Below, piece by piece: positions 26,338-33,900 of a DNA stretch of 64,000 nucleotides. The translations under genes and the position numbers were made by a program. This DNA comes from Myxococcota bacterium (GTDB taxonomy: Bacteria > Myxococcota_A > UBA9160 > SMWR01): NCBI GenBank assembly GCA_039030075.1, contig JBCCEW010000002.1, positions 124,001 to 188,000 of the forward strand, in the 5' to 3' direction. The stretch's first letter is position 1. The number at the start of each line of letters is the position of its first letter. The notes under the pieces were generated by a model. The model saw nothing but the letters and a program-made list of their open reading frames with translations. It was not told the origin of the DNA and made no database searches.

Positions 26338-27109
26338 GACACTTCCTCCGAGGTCGCCGACGAGGGGCGACTTGCCCCGGTTCCGTCGGGGCCACGGAGC
26401 CGGAGTCCTGAACGGGAAGTGGCGGTCGCGGTCGGGTCCGTGGCACCGAAACCCGGCCCCCGTGCCAGGACCGGTCGGCAGGGCCCGCGGCGATGGCTCG
26501 CGAGGGCTCGGACAAGGCGGGCGCATCGCGGTGCTTCGGGACGCAGCGACCACGGCGCCTGGTCGTCGGGTGGGCCAAGGCCGCGAGGCCGAGCGCGATC
26601 AGGCCGGCGCTGCCGGGCTCGGGGACGACCTGCAAGCGAAGGGAGGGTGTCGGCGCTCCGAAGAAGTCCTCCTCCACGAAACCCACCTCGGTCAAGGTGA
26701 TCGCGACCGCTTCGAAGCGAAGGACGGCGGTCGCTGCATAGCCGGGGCTCACGGGTGCATGCGGGGGGATCGGGTCGGGAACCACCTGGTTCACGATTCG
26801 GCAGAGGCCCGGGCGGTCGCACAGGCTCTCGTCGGTGCCCACCGTCCACGGGGCCGCACCTCCGAACGCCGTGAGCGGGGCGACGCCTTCCTCGACGCGC
26901 GGGTTCCCCAGGCCGGGACCGAACGCGACCGTCAATCGGGCGAGGAGCGGCGAGCCCTCGCCCTCGTCGATCGCGATCCCGACGCGGATCGTGATCGTCT
27001 CACCGACCGTGTACGAGGGCTGGTCCGAGCGAATCGTGACCGAAGCAGCGGTGGCTTGGGAAGACGCGAATCCAATCGCGATGCCAGCGAACAGGACGAT
27101 CCAGCGCAC
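26009..27109 (-). CDS. PEP-CTERM protein, array member 6, with apparent stop loss
   Basis: Residues 1-188 (to about 26546) are a full array paralogue: signal peptide, DQPSYTVGETITIRVGIAI, APLTAFGGAAPWTVG, the loop LCDRPGLCRIVNQVVPDPI, EDFFGAPTPSL, VPEPGSAGLIALGLAALA and a basic end TTRRRGR. Codon 189 is TGC (26543-26545) where a TGA would be expected. The frame then stays open for 178 more low-complexity, Arg/Pro-rich residues across the start and most of member 5. This is a stop-loss substitution, an assembly error or a real read-through. The start is GTG 27109 with GAGGAG upstream. If the protein is made as read, the sorting tail would no longer be terminal. Confidence 0.7.
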   Translation of the reverse strand: MRWIVLFAGIAIGFASSQATAASVTIRSDQPSYTVGETITIRVGIAIDEGEGSPLLARLTVAFGPGLGNPRVEEGVAPLTAFGGAAPWTVGTDESLCDRPGLCRIVNQVVPDPIPPHAPVSPGYAATAVLRFEAVAITLTEVGFVEEDFFGAPTPSLRLQVVPEPGSAGLIALGLAALAHPTTRRRGRCVPKHRDAPALSEPSRAIAAGPADRSWHGGRVSVPRTRPRPPLPVQDSGSVAPTEPGQVAPRRRPRRKCHALERAPRTPPALRDREPGRRAPQRRRFDLDLRRSVEHLPGRDHPNHDRAPGGRRVGPQRPTHPGLRHGHLRQRAARPGRRSTHFVRECALDPGCARGCLRPTRAVPGA

Positions 27110-27217
27110 GCGGCTCCTCGAGCGGCACCCACGCGGAGGGCGGAGCGTGGGCCTCGCTCTGGAAGTGGGCGCCGTGCAGCTCGCGTGTCGGAGAATCTCG
27201 GGGTCCCGTCCGCGGGA

Positions 27218-28426
27218 TCAGGTCGGTTCGGCGGCTCCCCCCGCTGGTGCGCGCACGGCCAGGGCGACGCGCTCGGGTGTGGGGGCGGGGTGGGGTGCCT
27301 TGCTGCCCAGCTCGCGCAGACGCCTCGTCTGAGGGAGGACGCGCGCTTCGAAGGAGCCCACGGCCTTGTTGAAGGCTTCGACCGACTTCCCCAGGCTCGC
27401 GCCGACCTTCGAGAAGTGGTCGACGAAGACCCCCAGCCGCTCCTCGAGCTCGCGCGCCTGGGCCAGCGCCTCGCGGGTGTCCTCGCCGAGGCGTACCTCG
27501 CGCCAGCCGCGGGCGACGGCGCCGAGCAGGGCGAAGAGGGTGGCAGGCGTGGCGAGCACCACGCCCTTGCCGAGCGCATGCTCGACGAGCCCCGCGTCGT
27601 GGGAGACGGCGGCGCCGAGGAAGCCCTCGTCGGGCAGGAAGAGCACGACGAAAGCGAGGGTGTCGTCCAGGCGCGCGGCGTAGTCGCGCCCGGCCAACGC
27701 ATCGACGTGTCGGCGCACCTGGCGCGCGTGGTCGGCCAGCGCCGTCTTGCGCTCTTCTTCCGATGCTGCTTCGGCGGCGGTCCAGTAGGCGTCGAGCGGC
27801 GCCTTCGCGTCGACGGCGAGTTCACGACCGCCGGGCAGGCGCACCAGCATGTCGGGCCGTTGGACGGCACCGGCGCGACCGACCGTCACCTGCTCCGCGA
27901 AGTCGCAGTGTTCGCGCAGGCCGGCCAGCTCGGCGGTGCGCCGCAGGGTGAGCTCGCCCCAACGGCCGCGCGCGGCGGGGCCGCGCAGGGCCGTCGCCAG
28001 CCGCGTCGTTTCCGTGGCCAGTCCGCGCAGCTGCTCGCCGAGCTCGCCACTCTGCTCCGCGCGACGTGTTTCGCTCGCCTGGGCCTCGGCCCGGTAGCGC
28101 TCGAGGGCTTCGCGCAGCGGCGCCACCGTCGTTTCGACGCTCTTGCGCCGCGCGTCCCAGTCCGATTCGGCGGCGTCTTCGAGGCGCTGGAAGCGCTCGG
28201 CGGCCAGGGCGAGGAAGCCGGCGTTGTTGCGGTCGAGGGCTTCGGCAGCGACGGCGGCGAAGTGCTCGCTCGAGCGGCGCGCGCGGCCGGCGGCGAGCAG
28301 GGCGCCCACGCCCGCGCCCAGCGCGAAGAGCAGGGCTCCGGCCAGGCCGGCCAGCGCCCATACCAGGGGGTCGCCGCCGGCGGCGCGCAGCAGGTCGGGG
28401 AGGAGGAAAGGAGAGGCTTCGGTCAC
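27218..28426 (-). CDS. rmuC: RmuC family DNA recombination protein
   Basis: Protein of 402 residues in the RmuC family, which limits recombination at inverted repeats and has a nuclease-like fold. One N-terminal membrane helix (residues 18-45) is followed by a long coiled coil. The RmuC core is then visible: GRWGELTLRRTAELAGL, RPDMLVRLPGGRELAVDAKA with the PD-(D/E)xK-like acids near residue 205, LDDTLAFVVLFLPDEGFLGA and PATLFALLGAVARGWR. The start is GTG 28426 with GGAGG; the open frame to 29296 is an artefact. It lies 108 bp upstream of the PEP-CTERM array on the same strand. Confidence 0.9.
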   Translation of the reverse strand: MTEASPFLLPDLLRAAGGDPLVWALAGLAGALLFALGAGVGALLAAGRARRSSEHFAAVAAEALDRNNAGFLALAAERFQRLEDAAESDWDARRKSVETTVAPLREALERYRAEAQASETRRAEQSGELGEQLRGLATETTRLATALRGPAARGRWGELTLRRTAELAGLREHCDFAEQVTVGRAGAVQRPDMLVRLPGGRELAVDAKAPLDAYWTAAEAASEEERKTALADHARQVRRHVDALAGRDYAARLDDTLAFVVLFLPDEGFLGAAVSHDAGLVEHALGKGVVLATPATLFALLGAVARGWREVRLGEDTREALAQARELEERLGVFVDHFSKVGASLGKSVEAFNKAVGSFEARVLPQTRRLRELGSKAPHPAPTPERVALAVRAPAGGAAEPT

Positions 28427-28552
28427 GGGGACCTCCGGGTTTCCTCGAACCTCGGCAGGCCCTGTGACGGATCCGGTCACGCCGCGCCTGCGGAGCCTGG
28501 AGGGCGCCCCCCTGCGTCTCAGGCGGCACACCCGTCCGTTCGATAGAGATGT

Positions 28553-29008
28553 GTGGCTTCCCCGCAAGACCTCCTCCGCGAGTACGCCGTCCTGAACCGC
28601 CGCCGCAAGGGCGACGACGGCGTCACGCCGCTGGAATACCAGCGCTGGAGCGACCTGCGCGGAAAGCTCGAGAAGACCTTTCCGGGGCGTTCGGCTCCCG
28701 GGTCCGAGGGCCGCTCGCGGATCCGGGTCGAGTTCGAGTGCCGGGACGCTCTGGCCGACGCGGCGATGTTCAACGTGCGGCCCGTCGGGCTCTTCATCGC
28801 CACCCCGTTCGCCCTCGAGAGCGGCATCGAGTTCGAGCTGCTCGCGGTCGTCGAGGACACCGGCGAGCGCTTCGAGACGCGCTGCAAGGTGGTCTCGAAC
28901 AACGTGGGTCCCGACTTCTCCACCGCGGCGCTGGGCATGGGCGTGCGCTTCCGCAACGCCGAGTGCCCGCTCGGCGACCTGCTCGCCGAGATCTGCCAGG
29001 AGTCCTAG
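28553..29008 (+). CDS. PilZ-domain-like protein
   Basis: Soluble protein of 151 residues. A helical N-terminus (LLREYAVLNRRRKGDDGVTP) precedes a PilZ-like barrel. SRIRVEFEC supplies an arginine-rich start, NVRPVGLFIAT stands for the usual D/NxSxxG element, and LGMGVRFRNAE closes the barrel. The pattern also resembles the Myxococcus paralogous domain TIGR02266. With a degenerate second motif, c-di-GMP binding is uncertain. The start is GTG 28553; the ribosome binding site is poor. It is divergent from rmuC. Confidence 0.7.
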   Translation: MASPQDLLREYAVLNRRRKGDDGVTPLEYQRWSDLRGKLEKTFPGRSAPGSEGRSRIRVEFECRDALADAAMFNVRPVGLFIATPFALESGIEFELLAVVEDTGERFETRCKVVSNNVGPDFSTAALGMGVRFRNAECPLGDLLAEICQES

Positions 29009-29053
29009 CGGGCTCAAGGGCGCGCGGCGTCGGGTCGATCCACGGCTTGACGC

Positions 29054-29101
29054 CCGACCGGTCGGTCGGGTAGGCTTCAGGAGTCGACCGACCGATCGGT
29101 C
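29054..29101. promoter_or_regulatory. Paired palindromic operators for the TetR regulator
   Basis: Two 12-bp perfect palindromes, CCGACCGGTCGG (29054-29065) and GACCGATCGGTC (29090-29101), share the core ACCGRTCGGT and have centres 36 bp apart. They sit 47-94 bp upstream of the tetR start. The ACCGACCGGTCGGT type of sequence is known for TetR-family fatty-acid regulators. Autoregulation and control of the downstream diiron gene are inferred. Confidence 0.7.
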
Positions 29102-29147
29102 AGGTCCCGTCCGGCCCTCCGGTCCACCCGACCCGCCCGAGGAACCC

Positions 29148-29783
29148 ATGGCCGAACCGCTCAGCTCCCGCGAGAAGATCCTCGACGTCGCCGAATCGCT
29201 CTTCGCGCGCCGTGGCTTCGCCGCAGTGGGCCTGCGCGAGGTGGCCGAGGTCTCGGGGCTCTCGAAGTCGTCGCTCTTCCACCACTTCAAGAACAAGGAC
29301 CAGCTCTACGCCGAGGTGCTGATCCGCGTGCTCTCCCAGATTCGGGACGGCTTCGATCACGTGCTGGCGCAGACCCTGTCGCCCCGGGAGCAGATCGAGC
29401 GCTGGCTCTCCGAGCTGATCGACAGCCTGGCCGAACACCCCACGGTGTCACGCCTGCTGCTCCGCTCGCTCTTCGAGGAAGAGGAGCGCGAGACGCCGGA
29501 GGGGAAGCAGGCCGAGTCGCTGCTGGCCTCGATCCTGATGGACGCCGAGAAGCTCGTCCGCAAGGGCATCGCCGCGGGAGACGTGCGTCAGGTCTCGGCG
29601 CCCCACACGCTGCAGACCCTGATCGGCGCCGTCGTCTACCACTTCGCCTCTGGCGAGATCGGCGAAGGGATTCTCGGTCGCCCGATTTTCACGGCAGAGG
29701 AGGTCGCACGTCGCAAGCGCGAAGTGATCGGCCTCCTGCGTCACGGACTGTTCACCCAGGTCAACGCCCAACCCGCCGGCTGA
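29148..29783 (+). CDS. TetR family transcriptional regulator
   Basis: Regulator of 211 residues. The N-terminal helix-turn-helix is complete: SSREKILDVAESLFARRGFA, then LREVAEVSGLSKSSLFHHFK and NKDQLYAEVL. The C-terminal ligand domain is helical, with EEEERETPEGKQAESLLAS near residue 108 and a plausible dimer interface. It is preceded by two palindromes that look like its own operators. It is 27 bp upstream of the diiron protein and probably co-transcribed. The ligand is unknown; the operator style hints at an acyl-CoA or fatty acid. Confidence 0.92.
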   Translation: MAEPLSSREKILDVAESLFARRGFAAVGLREVAEVSGLSKSSLFHHFKNKDQLYAEVLIRVLSQIRDGFDHVLAQTLSPREQIERWLSELIDSLAEHPTVSRLLLRSLFEEEERETPEGKQAESLLASILMDAEKLVRKGIAAGDVRQVSAPHTLQTLIGAVVYHFASGEIGEGILGRPIFTAEEVARRKREVIGLLRHGLFTQVNAQPAG

Positions 29784-29810
29784 GTCGGCGCAGCGCCCAA
29801 GGAGAACCCC

Positions 29811-30875
29811 ATGGACAAGCTCATCCAAGAACACCGCAAGCGTTTCGGTGAGTTCGAAGTGATCGACTTCGTCGACGAGGCCGCCGTCGAGCGCCTGCGC
29901 GACGACATCGACGTCGACGTGCCGATGGAGCTCCACTGGACGTGGAACTACGGCAGCGAGGTCGAGGAGCTGCGCCGCCTCTACGAAAAGGGGAAGGTGA
30001 ACCAGTGGAACGCAGAGACCGACCTCGACTGGTCCCTGCCCGTCTCGAAGGACGAGTTCGTCATCAATCCCGAGAACTCGTTGCTCGCCCAGGCGACCCA
30101 GCTGATGGGCAAGGACGAGGCGACCCAGAAAGCCGCCGCCTTCGACGAGGTGAACTACCTGCTCTCGCAGCTGCTCCACGGCGAGCAGGCCGCGCTCCAG
30201 CTCTGCGGTCAGCTCACCAACGTCTGCGACAAGATGGACGAGAAGTGGTACGCGGCCAGCCAGGTGATCGACGAGGCGCGCCACATCGAGGCGATGTCGA
30301 AGTTCCTGCAGCGCAAGATGGGCACGATCTACCCGATCGGTGGCACCCTGAAGGTCCTGCTCGACATGCTCCTCGAAGCCGAGACCGCCCAGAAGAAGAC
30401 CCTCGGCATGCAGACCCTCTTCGAGGGCATGGCCGTCGGCATCATGGACATGATGCGCAGCCAGTCGCGCAACCCGCTGTTCTCGGACATGCTGCGCCGG
30501 GTCGAGCAGGACGAGTCGCGCCACGCGGCCTTCGGCGTCCTGATGATGCGACGGGTCGTTCGCGATGCGAGCACCGACGAGCGCGGTGAGATGGAGGACT
30601 GGGCCTACTCGATCCTCGAGGCCCTGAACGCGAACCAGCAGCTCGACATGCTCCACCAGCTCGGACCGAAGTACGACCTCGACCCCGAGCAGATCACCCG
30701 TGCCATGCTCGGCCTGGAGAACTGGGCCACGATCAACAGCGAGCCCTACATGCACACGGTGATCCCGAACCTGCGCAACCTCGGGCTCATCACCGAGCGC
30801 ACCGAGGACAAGTGGCGCGGCGCCGGCATGATGGTCGACAGCGCCCCGGGCGTGAAGGGCGCCGCGCGCGCCTGA
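29811..30875 (+). CDS. Ferritin-like diiron protein (ribonucleotide reductase R2-like fold)
   Basis: Protein of 354 residues with a four-helix diiron fold. The ligand pattern is glutamate in LLHGEQAALQL near residue 125, DEARHIEAMSKF near residue 155, glutamates in ETAQKKTLGMQTLFEG near residue 195, and EQDESRHAAFGVLMM near residue 232. This double E...DE/SxRH pattern fits R2-like oxidases and desaturases. It lacks the R2 C-terminal tail, so it is unlikely to be a standard ribonucleotide reductase. TetR linkage suggests a lipid- or stress-related oxidase. AAGGAG precedes ATG 29811. A strong terminator hairpin follows. Confidence 0.82.
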   Translation: MDKLIQEHRKRFGEFEVIDFVDEAAVERLRDDIDVDVPMELHWTWNYGSEVEELRRLYEKGKVNQWNAETDLDWSLPVSKDEFVINPENSLLAQATQLMGKDEATQKAAAFDEVNYLLSQLLHGEQAALQLCGQLTNVCDKMDEKWYAASQVIDEARHIEAMSKFLQRKMGTIYPIGGTLKVLLDMLLEAETAQKKTLGMQTLFEGMAVGIMDMMRSQSRNPLFSDMLRRVEQDESRHAAFGVLMMRRVVRDASTDERGEMEDWAYSILEALNANQQLDMLHQLGPKYDLDPEQITRAMLGLENWATINSEPYMHTVIPNLRNLGLITERTEDKWRGAGMMVDSAPGVKGAARA

Positions 30876-30893
30876 GCCCCAGACGAATCCCCG

Positions 30894-30919
30894 CCGGAGC
30901 GGCCTGCGGGCCGCTCCGG
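30894..30919 (+). terminator. Strong terminator-like hairpin after the diiron gene
   Basis: CCGGAGCGGCC (30894-30904) and GGCCGCTCCGG (30909-30919) form an 11-bp stem with a TGCG tetraloop, followed by TTCTGGGTT. It lies 18 bp after the stop codon and before the adenylate cyclase gene. It is the best intrinsic-terminator candidate in the window. Confidence 0.75.
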
Positions 30920-30976
30920 TTCTGGGTTCAACCCGGCTAGAATTCCGCTCCGAGTCCCCCATCGGAGCAGCGCGCC

Positions 30977-33900
30977 TTGGCCGAGCCGGAGCAGAGTGTC
31001 ACCCGCAAGCGGGCCTCGGTGATGTTCGTGGACATCCTGGGGTTCAGCGAGATCGCGACGGCGCGTGGCACCGAGGCGGCCTACGCCGCGATCGCCGGCT
31101 GTCTCCGCGAGTTCGACTCGGTGGCCCGCCGCCATCGGGGGGCCGTCGACAAGTACCTCGGCGATTCGCTGATGGTGCTCTTCGGCGGGCTCGATGCCGC
31201 CGAGGGGGCAGAGAGCGCGGCCTGTGCCGCTGCCCTCGAGATGCGCGAGGTGGCCCACGCCTACCGCGCCGGGCTCCCGGACGGCGACCCGATCGACGTC
31301 CAGATCGGCATCAACACCGGTTTCGTGACGATCGGCGGGGTCGGCGCCTCCGTGGTGCGCGAGTTCGCCGTGATGGGCGATGCCGTGAACGTGGCCGCGC
31401 GACTCGAGTCGAAGGCCGGGCGCGGCGGCATCTACGTGGGCGCCGAGACGCGCGACGCCGCCCAGGATGGTTTCGCGTTCGAGCCCATCGAGCCGCTCGC
31501 GCTCAAGGGAAAGTCGCAACCGGTTCCCGCCTTCTCCCTGCTTCGTGCGCGCATCGACGCAGCCGCCGCACTCGCGCTCCCCCGCGACAGCGCTTCGCAT
31601 CCCTTCTTCGGCCGGAGCGCCGAGCGCGCACGCATCGCGGCCTGGCAGTCGGGCGACGCGCCGGCCGCGCTGTGGCTCTGGGGCGACGCGGGGATCGGGA
31701 AGACCCGCCTCGTCCTCCAGGCCTGCGACGACAGCGGCGTGCACTACGCCACGCCCCAGGGCGGCGGCTCCCTCGCGAGCTTCTCGGTGCTGGCGCGCTT
31801 CGGCCCCTGGCCCGAGGCGGTGCCCCTCGACGCCAGCCGTCTGCACGCCGCGATCGACGCGAGCGGGGCGCGTTTCGTCTTCGACGACCTCGACCGCAGC
31901 GACCCGGCGAGCCGGGATCTCGTCCGCGAACTCGCGCAGGCGGGCGTCGGAGTGCTGGCGATCAGCCGGAACCCACCGCCGCCGGCGTGGCCCGGCGACA
32001 CCCTGTCGCTCGAGGCCTTGCCCGGCGACGTCGCGGAAGCGCTGCTCGAGGCGGTCGACACCGGAGCGCGTCTCGGGCCGGAAGACCGCACGCGCGTGCT
32101 CGAGCGCGCGTCGGGAAACCCCGCGACGCTGACACGGGGCCCGGCGTTGGCGGAGGCGCTCGCTGCCGACGCGGTTCGTTCGGAAGCCTCGTCCGACCGC
32201 AGCGAAGAGGCCGAGCGGCGTCGCGCGACACTGCTCTTCGCCGACCTCTCGGGCTTCACCGCTATGTCGGAACGCGAAGATCCCGCCGTCGCCTACGACA
32301 TCGTGACCGACTGTTTGACGCGCCTGGGGAGCGTCGCCACGCGTTGGGGTGGCACCGTCGAGAAGCACCTCGGCGACTGCGTGCTGGCGCTCTTCGGAGT
32401 TCCGCGCGCCATCGAAGATGCGCCGCGCGCAGCGATCAATGCGGCCATCGAGATGCGCCACGTGGCCGAACGCTTCAACGAGGAGCGCGGCATCGATCCG
32501 CCGCTCTCGATCCACGTGGGAATCGAAACGGGCCTCGGGATCAGCGCCGACATCAGCGGGCCCCTGATCCGTGAGTTCGCGTTGATGGGCGACACCGTCT
32601 CCCTCGCCAACGAGCTCACCGACGCCGCCGGATCCTGGGAGATCCTGATCGGCGAGGAGGCTCACCGCGCGGCGCGCGACCACTTCGCGTGTGAGCCGCG
32701 TGCGGCGGTCGAGCGCTCGCGGGGCGGCGCGCCGGCGCCGGCCTTCGAGGTGACGACCCGCGAGGTGCAGCGCTATCGCAGGCGCGCGGTCGGGCGGCGG
32801 ATCGCCTCCGAGCTGGTGGGCCGCGATCGCGAGCTGGCCGTCGCAGGCGACGCCCTGACCGCGCTCGCGGCCGGGCAGGGCAACGTCCTCGAAGTGGTCG
32901 GCGAGGCTGGGCTCGGAAAATCGCGTTTGCTCGAAGAGATCCGCACGGCCGCGCCCGATGGGGTGCGTTGGCTGTGGGCCCGCTCGCTCTCCAACGGCTC
33001 GGGGCTCCGCTTCCACCCCTTCGCCGATCTGGTGTTGCAGTGGCTAGGACTCTCTCCCGACGAGGACGAGGCAGTGACCGCGTCCACCCTCGAGCGGCAG
33101 CTCGTGGCGCTGGTCGGCGAGGAGGAGGCCAGCGAGCTCGCTCCGTCGTTCCGGCGCATGCTCGGCCTGGCCGCCGAGGACGCGGGTTCCGGCGAGGCGA
33201 TGAGCAAGGTGATCCTGAGCCACACGACCCGCTGGCTACGGGCGCTGGCGGCCGAACGACCGTCGCTGCTGGTGTTCGAAGATCTCCACTGGGCCGATCT
33301 GTCGTCCATCGATCTGCTGGAGCCGCTGCTGCGACTGGCAAGAGAGGAACCGCTGCTCTTCGTGCTGCTGCACCGACCGGGCTACGGCGAGACGTCGGGT
33401 CGGGTCGGCGAACACCTGCGCGGCCTGCTGCCCGACGCACCCCATCTGCGGCTGCAGCCCCTCGACCGCGAGGGTTCGCGCGAGCTGGTCCGCAATCTGT
33501 TCCGTGGCGCCGACGTGCCTCACAAGCTGCGCAACGACCTGATCGAGCGCGCGGCGGGCAACCCGTTCTTCCTCGAAGAGGCGATTCGCGCGCTGCTCGA
33601 CGAGGGCGCCCTGGTGCTCGAGGGCGATCAGCTGCTGACCACCGATCGCATTCACGAAGCCGAGATCCCGGGGACGATCCAGGAGGTGGTGCTCGCCCGG
33701 ATCGATCGCCTCGCGCGCGCGAAGCGCGAGTTCCTGCAGGTCGCCTCGATCATGGGCGTGAACTTCTACCTCCGCGTGGTAGAGGAAGTGCTGGGGAAGG
33801 AGGACTCGAGCGCGCTCTGCGCCGAGCTCGTCGACGCCGAGCTCTTGCAGCACGCCGACGCGTTGCCCGGTCTGGAACTCGCCTTCCAGCACCCACTCAT

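Noticed and set aside
29811-30875. Ribonucleotide reductase beta subunit (nrdB)
   Set aside because: The diiron motifs fit the R2-like fold, but no alpha subunit is adjacent and the C-terminal peptide that docks to it is absent.
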